36,970 nucleotides of DNA from an uncultured bacterium (GTDB lineage Bacteria; Bacillota; Clostridia; Lachnospirales; Lachnospiraceae): contig CAOKFN010000048.1 of assembly GCA_948467735.1 (NCBI GenBank), positions 1-36,970 on the forward strand, given 5' to 3'. The notes under the pieces were generated by a model. That model had not been told where the DNA came from, did no database searches, and was given only the letters and a program-made list of their open reading frames with translations. Shown here piece after piece: positions 22,917 to 31,481 of this stretch; position 1 is the stretch's first letter, and each line of letters opens with the position of its first letter. The position numbers and the translations under genes were made by a program.

Positions 22917-23867
22917 CTACTCCTGTAAAAACTTCTTCACGGACTGATACACCCCTTCCGCATCCAGCCCGTATTTCTGCACCAGCGCCGCGGCGCTGCC
23001 GGACTCGCCGAAGACGTCCTGCATCCCCAGCTTCTTCACCCGCGTGGGATGATGCTCGCTCAGGCAGTCGCAGACCGCGCTGCCAAGGCCTCCGATGACG
23101 GAATGCTCCTCCACCGTAACCACTTTTCCCGTCTTTTTCGCACTTCGGATAATGATTTCCTCGTCCAAAGGTTTAATGGTACAGATGCTCACCACCTCGG
23201 CGCAGATGCCGTCCGCCGCCAGCTTCTGCGCCGCCCCAAGGGCCGAATCCACGCAGATACCCGTAGCAACGATGGTCACATCGGAACCCCCGCGGACAAT
23301 GGAGCCCTTGCCAATCTCAAATTTATAATAGGGCTTGTCATTGATCACAGGCACCGCCGCCCGTCCGAAGCGGATATACACAGGCCCCTTATATTCCAGA
23401 GCCGCCCGGATCGCCGCCTTTGCCTCCACATCGTCCGCCGGGCACATCACCACCATGCCCGGAATGGTTCTCATCAGGGCGATATCCTCGTTGCATTGAT
23501 GGGTGGCGCCGTCCTCGCCCACCGTAATGCCCGCGTGGGTGGCGCCGATTTTCACGTTCAGATGGGGATATCCTATGGAATTGCGCACCTGTTCAAAAGC
23601 ACGTCCCGCCGCGAACATGGCAAAAGAACTCACGAAGGGAATCTTTCCCGTCAGGGACAAGCCTGCCGCCACGCCCATCATATTTGCCTCCGCAATGCCG
23701 CAGTCAATATGCCTTTCCGGATAGGCTTTTCTGAAAATGCTCGTCTTGGTCGCCGCCGCAAGATCCGCGTCCAGCACCACCAAATCAGGAAATTCCTCCG
23801 CCAGCTCTTTCAGCGCATTGCCATAACTTTCACGGGTTGCAATTTTAACAATCGTCTGATCTGCCAT
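22917..23867 (-). CDS. Transketolase, C-terminal subunit
   Basis: This encodes 316 residues. With the adjacent N-terminal subunit it should form a thiamine-diphosphate enzyme that moves two-carbon units between sugar phosphates in the pentose phosphate pathway. It carries the pyrimidine-binding half (DADLAAATKTSIF, ERHIDCGIAEANMMGVAAGL, FVSSFAMFAAGRAFEQVRNS) with the catalytic Glu in GIAEANM, and the C-terminal domain (VEEHSVIGGLGSAV). The start ATG overlaps the stop of the upstream gene by one base (TAATG), so translation is coupled. Split transketolases are common in Firmicutes. A DXP-synthase-like or other paralogous role is less likely because both halves keep transketolase-type motifs. 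Confidence 0.9.
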   Translation of the reverse strand: MADQTIVKIATRESYGNALKELAEEFPDLVVLDADLAAATKTSIFRKAYPERHIDCGIAEANMMGVAAGLSLTGKIPFVSSFAMFAAGRAFEQVRNSIGYPHLNVKIGATHAGITVGEDGATHQCNEDIALMRTIPGMVVMCPADDVEAKAAIRAALEYKGPVYIRFGRAAVPVINDKPYYKFEIGKGSIVRGGSDVTIVATGICVDSALGAAQKLAADGICAEVVSICTIKPLDEEIIIRSAKKTGKVVTVEEHSVIGGLGSAVCDCLSEHHPTRVKKLGMQDVFGESGSAAALVQKYGLDAEGVYQSVKKFLQE

Positions 23868-24709
23868 TATGCTTCACCTGCTTTCTCTAATTCTGCCGCA
23901 ATCTTCTCCAAATCCGCCATAGCCACCGCATATTCCTCATCATTGGGCGCTTTGCCGTGCCAGTCTATGCTGTTTTCCATAAAGGATACGCCCTTGCCCT
24001 TTAAGCTGTGCATCAAAATACAGGAAGGGCATCCCTTGGTTTCCCTCGCCTCCTTGAACGCCGCCCGAAGAGCGTCAAAATCATGGGCTTCCACAGGAAT
24101 CACATGGAAATTAAATGCCTCAAACTTTTTATCAATGGGATAAGGAGAGCAGACCTTGTCGATGGGGCCGTCAATCTGCAGATTATTGTTGTCCACAATG
24201 ACGCAGAGATTGTCCAGCTTGCGGAAGCCCGCGAACATAGCCGCCTCCCACACCTGCCCTTCCTCAATCTCACCGTCGCCCAACAGGGTATATACCCGGA
24301 AATCTTTGCCGCCCATCTTAGCGCCCAGAGCCATGCCCGCCGCCGCGGAGATTCCCTGTCCCAGAGAGCCGGAGGACATATCCACCCCCGGAATATGGAT
24401 GCAGGGATGTCCCTGTAAATAGGAGCCCAGCTTCCGCAGCGTGGTCAAATCCTCCACCGGGAAAAAGCCCCTGTTTGCCAAAGCCGAATACAGGGCCGGC
24501 GCATTATGTCCTTTGGACAGCACAAAACGGTCTCTGTCCTCCTTATCAGGATTCTCGGGGTCAATGTTCATCTCCTCAAAATAGAGAAAGGTCAGCACAT
24601 CTGCCGAGGAAAGAGAGCCCCCCGGATGTCCTGCCTTCGCACTGTGAACTGCCGTGACGATGCCCTTTCGCACGTCGTTTGCATGCTTTTGCAGTTCTAA
24701 ATTATTCAT
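23867..24709 (-). CDS. Transketolase, N-terminal subunit
   Basis: This encodes 280 residues from the ATG at 24709, which has GGAGG 5 nt upstream; the ATG at 24721 overlaps that site and is less likely. The thiamine-diphosphate and metal-binding motif starts at GDGEIEEGQVWEA and ends at VDNNNLQIDG. Substrate-channel motifs are present: SAKAGHPGGSLS, SKGHNAPALYSAL, GSLGQGISAAAGMALG. It partners the C-terminal subunit encoded next. It lies about 180 bp after the last gene of the peptide operon and is more GC-rich than that operon. Confidence 0.9.
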   Translation of the reverse strand: MNNLELQKHANDVRKGIVTAVHSAKAGHPGGSLSSADVLTFLYFEEMNIDPENPDKEDRDRFVLSKGHNAPALYSALANRGFFPVEDLTTLRKLGSYLQGHPCIHIPGVDMSSGSLGQGISAAAGMALGAKMGGKDFRVYTLLGDGEIEEGQVWEAAMFAGFRKLDNLCVIVDNNNLQIDGPIDKVCSPYPIDKKFEAFNFHVIPVEAHDFDALRAAFKEARETKGCPSCILMHSLKGKGVSFMENSIDWHGKAPNDEEYAVAMADLEKIAAELEKAGEA

Positions 24710-24886
24710 CTTCTCCTCCATTCCGCCGCATCCGAGGGCTAAGGGCCTCCCATACGGCTTGATTGCTTCAACGTTCCGGAAAATAGTACCGAATGTAATT
24801 AAAAATATTTTACCATAATTCGCCTTCTTCGTCCATACTTTTTATGAATGCCGCACCACAGACACTTTAAAGACACGTTGGGCAGG

Positions 24887-26494
24887 TCAAAAATCCTTAC
24901 ATTCTAAAATATTTACTCCTCGAAAATCCCAGAAATTTTCTTTTCCAAACATATCGCACATCTTACAGTCCGCCGTTTCTTTGGGATCCGGAAGTGTCAC
25001 GGCGACATTAAACCCTATTACTTCCTCTTTAGGCTTCACATTCAAAAATTCCCATGGAATTGAATATCGGAAGACAAATCCATTATCCTTCTCCGAGAAC
25101 TCATATGCCGCGGAAGTTTCTGTTAATAACACAGCCTCCTTCCAGTTATTTGATGTACACAAGACAAAACATCCCCTCTTATCTTCCGCCGCCGTCAATA
25201 ATCTATGTACAACGCATTCCCTTTTTATGATTAAAATATCAACACTCTCTCCCCTGCGGTATTTACTGACCGGCATTTGACTGGGTTCCTTCAAATAACA
25301 GCAAGGTTTATTTTCTACTTCATATGTTATTTCAAGCCCCTCTTCGTCAATGGAAAGCCTTATATTGACGTCCGCCTCCGGTATCTGCGCGTACTGAAAG
25401 CTAACCTTGTATTGTTTTTGAAATCTTATTGCATTGCCCTCGACTAGACAAAACCGCTTCCCATTTTCAGCCGCCTCCGTCGTCAAGACCATGGATGCAG
25501 GAAGTTTTCCAAGTATAATCTCTTTCAATGACATATCCTTTACGGCATCCATATGCAGATTCATCAACCAAAGAAAATTACCCATTCCTTCCGCTTTTAT
25601 CTCCAGCCAAGAACTGCCCTCATTCTTCACAAGTTCCGCAATAAATTTCCTGTCAAACAATTCCCCAAACAGTTCATTTACATACTTTACCGTTATCGCC
25701 ATGTATTTTATCGCCATTGTTCTGCAGCCGATTTCGATTACCTGCCTCCAGTCTATTGCTTCCCTGTATTTTTGTACAAAAAGCGCTATGTCACACAGGT
25801 TCGACAAATTGACGGCCGTTTCCTGCCCCGTCACCGCTTTCTGAAAATAATCTGTCGGAAGATGCTTGAAAAAATGCAGCAGAAGCATGACAAGATTATG
25901 TTCTATTCCAAGCACAAAAGGTTTTAAACCAAAGGCCTCTATTTGTCTGGTGTTTAAAATAAATTCATCACATACATTCCGAAATAAGTTCACAGGATTG
26001 ATAACAGCCGAATGCAGCTCTATCAAAACCTTAAATCCGTCCACTTCCTTCCAATACCTGATATGCCTTTTACAGAACCTTTTATAACGCCTCTCAAAAG
26101 ACGTTGAAAACTCATGCTCGTAACCCAGCTTTTCCAGAAGGGCATCACATTCTTTAAACTCTTCCCTGCTGACTAAAATATCAATATCTTCACAGAACCT
26201 TTCATTCATATCACTGTAAATATCAGCCGCCAAAAAAATCCCCTTTAAAAATACCGGATTTAAGGAGCAGCTTTCACACAACTCCAAAAATTCCCTGATG
26301 GCACTGAGAAAAACAAGATTTCTTCTCTCCTGAACTTTTTTTAAATAGACAGACACCACATAATACTTCATATCAATATTCTTTTGATAATCCAATATCA
26401 TCCGCCTTACCTTCGTATTGCTGATTCGTTTTAAAATATCATTCGATTCATTCTCACGCAGCTCCTCAAAAAACAATTCTATTTTCTCTGTCAT
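24887..26494 (-). CDS. RiPP-associated nucleotidyltransferase with a CBM9-like C-terminal domain
   Basis: This encodes 535 residues. Residues about 60-330 match the NTP_transf_5 type of nucleotidyltransferase: PVFLKGIFLAADIY near 80-93, and the metal-binding pair D103/D105 in RFCEDIDILV. Residues about 370-530 look like a family 9 carbohydrate-binding or DOMON-like beta domain (VNIRLSIDEEGLEITYEVEN, then FRYSIPWEFLNV, then VIGFNVAVTLPD). In pseudomycoidin-type lasso peptide clusters such an enzyme acts with an HPr-like kinase and was reported to attach sugar to the phosphorylated C-terminal Ser. Here it is the last gene of the peptide operon, 37 bp after the exporter; GAGGAG lies 9 nt before the ATG. 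The same role here is inference. Confidence 0.75.
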   Translation of the reverse strand: MTEKIELFFEELRENESNDILKRISNTKVRRMILDYQKNIDMKYYVVSVYLKKVQERRNLVFLSAIREFLELCESCSLNPVFLKGIFLAADIYSDMNERFCEDIDILVSREEFKECDALLEKLGYEHEFSTSFERRYKRFCKRHIRYWKEVDGFKVLIELHSAVINPVNLFRNVCDEFILNTRQIEAFGLKPFVLGIEHNLVMLLLHFFKHLPTDYFQKAVTGQETAVNLSNLCDIALFVQKYREAIDWRQVIEIGCRTMAIKYMAITVKYVNELFGELFDRKFIAELVKNEGSSWLEIKAEGMGNFLWLMNLHMDAVKDMSLKEIILGKLPASMVLTTEAAENGKRFCLVEGNAIRFQKQYKVSFQYAQIPEADVNIRLSIDEEGLEITYEVENKPCCYLKEPSQMPVSKYRRGESVDILIIKRECVVHRLLTAAEDKRGCFVLCTSNNWKEAVLLTETSAAYEFSEKDNGFVFRYSIPWEFLNVKPKEEVIGFNVAVTLPDPKETADCKMCDMFGKENFWDFRGVNILECKDF

Positions 26495-26531
26495 AAAACA
26501 GTTCTCCTCTACCTTTACATGACAAGAATCA

Positions 26532-28307
26532 TCAACAATACCATTTTGACTGAGAAGTGAAAAATTCCTTATACAACGGATTCGTATTCATCAATTCATC
26601 ATGTGTCCCACACTGCAATATCTCCCCTGCCTGCATAAAAATGACCAAATCCACATCTTTGACCACTGCCATGCGATGGGTAATCACAACAAGTATCTTG
26701 TTTTCGGCATTTTTCATGATCCGGTCATACATAATGTCTTCCTGTAAAGGATCAATCATGGCAGTCGGTTCATCCAGAACGATCAAATCATGGGTTCGGT
26801 AAAACCCTCTGGCTATGGCGACCTTCTGCCATTCCCCGCCGGAAAGATCCACACCCCCGAATCTCTGGGACAAGACCGTATCCAAGCCGTCCGGAAATAC
26901 CCTATGATTGATTTCCAAACCCGCCTTGTCCGCCGAATCCAGAATTCTATCCCGATCCCGCACATAACCGCACTGGCTGATCGCCACATTCTCCCCCAAA
27001 TCAAACAAATATTTATAAAAATCCTGAAAAACAGCCGTTTTCCGCTTATACAGCACATCCCCTGCCAATTCGGCGGAATTCATCCCGTTAATGCATACCT
27101 CTCCTGAAATCGGTTGATAGATGCCCAACAGCAATTTGGCCAATGTTGATTTTCCCGATCCATTTAACCCTACGATTGCCGCGCGCTGGTTTCTCTTCAT
27201 GTTCAGGGAGACATTGCGGACTGCGCATGTTTTGCTTCCGGGGTACGAAAAGCAGACATTTTTCAGCGTAATTCCCTCTATATTGTCAATAATGCTGTCT
27301 CCATATTTTCTATCCGGAAGGTTCATGTAGTTAATAAAACCGACAATGGATGAATAATCATTTACAATAATAGGCGCAAGCCTTTCCGAAATAATACGCT
27401 CCATATTCGACCGCAGAGAATTTAGCGCATAGAAAACAGACGCAAACACACTCAGGGAGATAGCGCCATTGACAATGAGATGATACAAGCAGATCACAGC
27501 GGCCAGAAATCCCCCCAGCGCTAAAAAGCTGTTGATTGCTTTCATCCATAAAATTTTATCATCATTGCTTTTTTTCTTTTTCAGGAACAGTTCATTTACA
27601 TATACATACAATGAAAAAAAATACTTGAAACATCCCAAATGCCGGGTCTCCTTGAAGAATGCCATGTCAATGATATAAGACTTATAGCTTCCCTTTTTTC
27701 TTTCCAAGGGAGTCTTTTCATTCTTATATTTCATCTGCTGCCAAGTCCCCAGTATCTGTGATAAAACCACGGGAACAAACACGCACAGAGGAACCGCAAA
27801 AAGCAGCGGATTGATCTTCAGCAGATATACATCCATAATAATTAAATACGGAATGTCATAAAAAAATAGCCCAAGAATATTTAAAGCAAAATACGGAATC
27901 GAGTAAACCCCTTCCTGCGCCTTTGCAATCGAGTCCAAATATTTTGAGTCCTCATAACAAAGGGGCTCCACATGAGCAGCTTTCTCGTGCAGCATTCCCG
28001 AAAAATGCGTCATGCATATCTCGCAGATATATTTTGAGTTATAATCAGACAGGGCATTCATCACTTCCTTGGAAATAATAACGGCAGCAAACAAAGCTAA
28101 TACTTTTATCATTGCCATATCAATCCGCGACGCCTGTTTTATGGTATCGAATAGTAATGTAGTGCAAAATACCATAAACGCCCCATACCCGCTGTACAGA
28201 AGCATCAAAGCCGCCTCAATAAAGATATGTTTTCCCGCCGCCCTGCAAACCAGCGAAATAACTTGTCTCAATATCCTTATGGTGCTGGATTTCTCCCTCT
28301 TGATCAT
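26532..28307 (-). CDS. ABC exporter of the peptide operon, second half-transporter
   Basis: This encodes 591 residues. An N-terminal membrane domain with about six segments (residues about 25-295) is fused to an ATPase domain: Walker A GLNGSGKS (380-387), signature LSGGE (488-492), Walker B LIVLDEP with D512/E513, and switch His H544. There is no N-terminal C39 peptidase domain, so leader removal needs another protein. The start overlaps the previous exporter's stop as ATGA. The pair probably forms a heterodimer exporting the modified peptides; two homodimers are also possible. Confidence 0.88.
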   Translation of the reverse strand: MIKREKSSTIRILRQVISLVCRAAGKHIFIEAALMLLYSGYGAFMVFCTTLLFDTIKQASRIDMAMIKVLALFAAVIISKEVMNALSDYNSKYICEICMTHFSGMLHEKAAHVEPLCYEDSKYLDSIAKAQEGVYSIPYFALNILGLFFYDIPYLIIMDVYLLKINPLLFAVPLCVFVPVVLSQILGTWQQMKYKNEKTPLERKKGSYKSYIIDMAFFKETRHLGCFKYFFSLYVYVNELFLKKKKSNDDKILWMKAINSFLALGGFLAAVICLYHLIVNGAISLSVFASVFYALNSLRSNMERIISERLAPIIVNDYSSIVGFINYMNLPDRKYGDSIIDNIEGITLKNVCFSYPGSKTCAVRNVSLNMKRNQRAAIVGLNGSGKSTLAKLLLGIYQPISGEVCINGMNSAELAGDVLYKRKTAVFQDFYKYLFDLGENVAISQCGYVRDRDRILDSADKAGLEINHRVFPDGLDTVLSQRFGGVDLSGGEWQKVAIARGFYRTHDLIVLDEPTAMIDPLQEDIMYDRIMKNAENKILVVITHRMAVVKDVDLVIFMQAGEILQCGTHDELMNTNPLYKEFFTSQSKWYC

Positions 28308-30091
28308 ACAAATCTTCCCTGCTGTTTTGTATACATTTCATAAAACATATTTTCGTTATCCATCAATTCCTGATATGTTCCCTGTTCCACGATTTTCCCC
28401 TGATCCATCACATAGATTTTATCCACGTTTTTTGTGACGCCAAGCCTGTGGCTGATTACAACAGACGCCGCCGTTTTCCCAGCTGGGTTAGAAAACCAGT
28501 CAAAAATACATTCCTCCAATAAGGGATCTATGGACGAAGTAGGCTCGTCCATAATGTGTACCTGTTTTTCAGACACTAATAATCTGGCAATAGCAATCCT
28601 CTGCCATTCGCCGCCGGAAATATCCTGTGCCGACGCGTCAAGCCTGCCAAGCTGAGTGTCCAGCCCCTTGGGTAATCTCTCTATTAAATCGTGCAATTTC
28701 ATCTTCTTTAACGCTTCTTCCCGTCTCCGGCTGATTCCCTCCCTGTCATGAACCGTTCCAAGATCAATATTTTCCTTGAGGGATATCTGATATTTGGCAT
28801 AGTCTTGAAACATCACGCCAAAAATGCTCTTCCTTTCCGCCTTGGAATATTCCTTGATATCTTTACCATTTAAAAGAATCCGTCCGCCGTAATTGTGATA
28901 CAGCCCTAGGATCAGCTTAATCATCGTACTCTTTCCGGAGCCGTTTTTCCCTACGAATGCATAAGACCTTCCGCCTTCGATTCGGAAGGATATATGATCC
29001 AAGACCTTCCTGTCTGAATTGGGATAACAAAAAACGACGTCTTCAAACTCCAAAGACTCAAAAATGACTTCTGATTTCACAGGGGCCGACAAATATTCCG
29101 GATCAAATGAATACTCTAAAAATCTGTTCAAATCTAATATAAACCCTTTGATATCGGATACATTTGACGCCATTGGAACCAGCGCCTGATGGATGCAGGA
29201 ATTCAAATCAACTAAGCTGCCAACCATCGCCATCAACAAGCCAATGGTGATTGCTCCCTGAAAATATGCCGCCGCCATCGACGCGATCAATACCCCCAGC
29301 ATGACACAGGAACCAATGGAAGAAATTTTAAGCGCTTTCTCCGCATTCAAATGCGTCGAAAGCTGTTTTCGGAAATACTCATTCCGGAAACGCCCCCACT
29401 TCTCCCCAATCTCATGAGAATATTCAAACAGAGTCCTCTCATTCACCATCTCTCTGTTCTTTAAGATATACGTCTGGTGGTTCATTTGCAGAGAATGGGA
29501 ATAATTATCCTTATAAAATTGATATACCTTTTCCCCGCTCCTATAAGAAAGGACAAAAACCGGCATCGAAAACAGAAGAACAATGATCCCCACCCACCAC
29601 ACATGATATTGAAAAAAAATGACCGCAAGACTCCCTGCTCTTATCGCCAATGAAACCGTTGTTAAGATAACCTGATATGAACTGAAAATATGATTTGCCG
29701 CTCCTCCGGTCACTCTGGATACGTTTTCAGATTTCTCCCGTTCTTCAATATAAATATACTCCAATGAGGCAGCCCTCTCCATTCCCTCGTATTCACTGAT
29801 CCGCTGCAGGGCAGTTTTCAATCTCTGGCGGACAAAAGAGAAAAAGGAAGACGCTGCATTCTGTAAAATCATAATGCAGACAACGATTGACAGCGCCTTG
29901 AAAAAGGCGCCGCTCTCTGAACCTGATTGAAAAGAGTCGATAAAAGAAGAAATTGCCAGCGTCAGCCATGCGGGCAGCAGCCCCTCAATGATATTCTGAA
30001 ATAAAAGTACTATCGCATACTGGGGCGCAATTTTAAAGTTCAACGCCGCTAATTTCCCAAAAGTATATTTGTCCTCTCTATCGTATATCAT
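28304..30091 (-). CDS. ABC exporter of the peptide operon, first half-transporter
   Basis: This encodes 595 residues, with a membrane domain (segments within about 25-50, 65-85, 145-180 and 255-295) and an ATPase domain: Walker A GKNGSGKS (381-388), signature ISGGE (491-495), Walker B with D515/E516, and switch His H548. All catalytic motifs are intact in both half-transporters, unlike many heterodimers with one degenerate site. No C39 peptidase domain is present. The ATG lies 2 bp after the stop of the second precursor gene and has no ribosome-binding site of its own, so it probably depends on translation of the precursor. Confidence 0.88.
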   Translation of the reverse strand: MIYDREDKYTFGKLAALNFKIAPQYAIVLLFQNIIEGLLPAWLTLAISSFIDSFQSGSESGAFFKALSIVVCIMILQNAASSFFSFVRQRLKTALQRISEYEGMERAASLEYIYIEEREKSENVSRVTGGAANHIFSSYQVILTTVSLAIRAGSLAVIFFQYHVWWVGIIVLLFSMPVFVLSYRSGEKVYQFYKDNYSHSLQMNHQTYILKNREMVNERTLFEYSHEIGEKWGRFRNEYFRKQLSTHLNAEKALKISSIGSCVMLGVLIASMAAAYFQGAITIGLLMAMVGSLVDLNSCIHQALVPMASNVSDIKGFILDLNRFLEYSFDPEYLSAPVKSEVIFESLEFEDVVFCYPNSDRKVLDHISFRIEGGRSYAFVGKNGSGKSTMIKLILGLYHNYGGRILLNGKDIKEYSKAERKSIFGVMFQDYAKYQISLKENIDLGTVHDREGISRRREEALKKMKLHDLIERLPKGLDTQLGRLDASAQDISGGEWQRIAIARLLVSEKQVHIMDEPTSSIDPLLEECIFDWFSNPAGKTAASVVISHRLGVTKNVDKIYVMDQGKIVEQGTYQELMDNENMFYEMYTKQQGRFV

Positions 30092-30093
30092 AA

Positions 30094-30273
30094 TTAACTA
30101 TTTGTTTCGCAGCCGGATTGGCATGTAACGCAGGTTCCTCTACAGACGTCCTTTTGATCTTCTTCCCCCACCACTTCTATGTCCTCCAAATCCTGTAAAT
30201 CATATCCCAATTCTTCCACTACTTTCTTCATGGAATCTATGGAATAAAAACTTCCCGATTTCTTTTTTTTCAC
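30094..30273 (-). CDS. Cys-rich RiPP precursor peptide B
   Basis: This encodes 59 residues from a GTG start with GAGGAGGG 9 nt upstream. The N-terminus is basic (MKKKKSG). A leader part follows with VVEELGYDLQDLEDIEVVG (residues 18-36), which matches peptide A closely. The C-terminal core holds Cys44, Cys48, Cys51 and Cys55 (spacing x3, x2, x3) in CRGTCVTCQSGC, and the chain ends in ETNS. It shares GTC-x2-CQ with peptide A. It lies 15 bp after peptide A. Cys-rich cores beside rSAM/SPASM genes are typical of sactipeptides and ranthipeptides. Cleavage is expected between the acidic leader (residues 37-43) and Cys44, by inference. Confidence 0.85.
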   Translation of the reverse strand: MKKKKSGSFYSIDSMKKVVEELGYDLQDLEDIEVVGEEDQKDVCRGTCVTCQSGCETNS

Positions 30274-30288
30274 AGAAGATGTCCCTCC

Positions 30289-30459
30289 TCAGCTATTACG
30301 AACACATCCTGTTTTACAATTTTCACAGCTGTTCTGACATTTTGTACAGGTACCGCTGCATGAAGCTAAAATTTCAATATCCTCCAAATCGCTGACATTG
30401 TATCCCATTTCATGTACCAACTCAGCCAATTCTTCTAATGTTAAATTTTCAATACTCAT
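30289..30459 (-). CDS. Cys-rich RiPP precursor peptide A
   Basis: This encodes 56 residues. The ATG overlaps the stop of the kinase-like gene as ATGA, and AAGGAGG lies 8 nt upstream. The leader is acidic and helical (LTLEELAELVHEMGY, then DLEDIEIL). The core starts near Ser33 and holds six Cys at 34, 38, 41, 45, 48 and 52, spaced x3, x2, x3, x2, x3. This gives a strict seven-residue repeat C-x3-C-x2. The residue before each second Cys is T, S or G. The peptide ends in VRNS, so both precursors end in Asn-Ser. It is the likely substrate of the two rSAM enzymes and of the kinase-like protein. Confidence 0.88.
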   Translation of the reverse strand: MSIENLTLEELAELVHEMGYNVSDLEDIEILASCSGTCTKCQNSCENCKTGCVRNS

Positions 30460-31481
30460 ACATGCATCCTCCTTGAAATAAAATTATTGAAGCTTTGACA
30501 TACTTCATTATAATCTTTAGACAGCTCTAAATGAAACGCCGATACATTGACCAATTTTTTGAAACTCTCCAAAAAGCTCTCACACACTGGGATAGGATGA
30601 TGAATACTGCATGCCCGCAGATACCTGCGAATATATCCGCTCTTTTGAATACTATTAACAGAAGTCCGCATTCCACCCAATGAAAGAAAAAACACGGAAT
30701 CTAAAACAGACCATCTATCCACCTTCCGGCAGATATCCCCGCTGCCCTTCTGATAACTTTCAGACATAATGAAATCCTTCCGGTTATATGGCCTTTCTTG
30801 AGGCAATATAGGGCATCCCGTCATAGAAATCCTATCTCCCTCACACTTCCAAAAAACTATATCGTCATTTATAGGCAGAAAACCATTGCAGATTAGGTTC
30901 TTATACAGAGTCGTTTTTCCTGTATGACTTCCTGAGACAAAAAGAAATCCTCTGCCCTGTATCGATACCGCCGCCCCATGAATCGGATAAATACTCTTCT
31001 TGATCAAATATTCCGACAAGGTCTGCTTAATTGCAAACTTTAAATACTTAATGGCATCCTTTACATTGCTCACAACGGAAACAACACTATTGTCCACACT
31101 GTTAAATATATGAAGCGACTGATTAGGATAATGATATTTATACACCTTTATCCCTTCCGACTCTATAACTTCATTATATACATTATCCATATACATGGGA
31201 TGATCTTTTGTGGTAAATACGGAATCGTCATAGCTCTCATAATCATACTTTCTTGGAAATATATTTTCATCAATAATTACTGTAATCGATGCGACAGCTT
31301 CGCTCTCATTCTCCAATCTTAGCGTTATATCATCCGAGCTATACACTTTCTGTAAATATGAAATATCATTGGAGGCAAACCTAATAAATACATTCTGAAA
31401 CCTTAAATATACGGTACTTAATGAAAACTGCCTTGGCAGGAATATTACGTAATTATCATCTAATCGCTGTATATCTTTCAT
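30456..31481 (-). CDS. HPr-kinase-like RiPP tailoring kinase
   Basis: This encodes 341 residues from the ATG at 31481, chosen because it overlaps the previous stop as ATGA and has AAAGGA 6 nt upstream; an ATG two codons earlier is possible. Residues about 165-215 match the HPr kinase C-terminal core: YPIHGAAVSI, a P-loop GSHTGKTT (184-191), then INDDIVF with D206/D207. The full HPr kinase signature and a substrate-binding N-terminal domain are not evident. Homologues in paeninodin-type lasso clusters phosphorylate the C-terminal Ser of the precursor. Both precursors encoded directly downstream end in Ser, which fits. It is not expected to act on HPr. Confidence 0.8.
   Translation of the reverse strand: MKDIQRLDDNYVIFLPRQFSLSTVYLRFQNVFIRFASNDISYLQKVYSSDDITLRLENESEAVASITVIIDENIFPRKYDYESYDDSVFTTKDHPMYMDNVYNEVIESEGIKVYKYHYPNQSLHIFNSVDNSVVSVVSNVKDAIKYLKFAIKQTLSEYLIKKSIYPIHGAAVSIQGRGFLFVSGSHTGKTTLYKNLICNGFLPINDDIVFWKCEGDRISMTGCPILPQERPYNRKDFIMSESYQKGSGDICRKVDRWSVLDSVFFLSLGGMRTSVNSIQKSGYIRRYLRACSIHHPIPVCESFLESFKKLVNVSAFHLELSKDYNEVCQSFNNFISRRMHV

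Noticed and set aside
23049..24143. 364-codon rightward frame across the transketolase genes
   Set aside because: It lies opposite two clearly recognised genes and shows no motif.
30456..31481. Housekeeping HPr kinase/phosphorylase (hprK)
   Set aside because: Only the P-loop core matches, and it is embedded in a peptide operon; the tailoring-kinase reading fits better.
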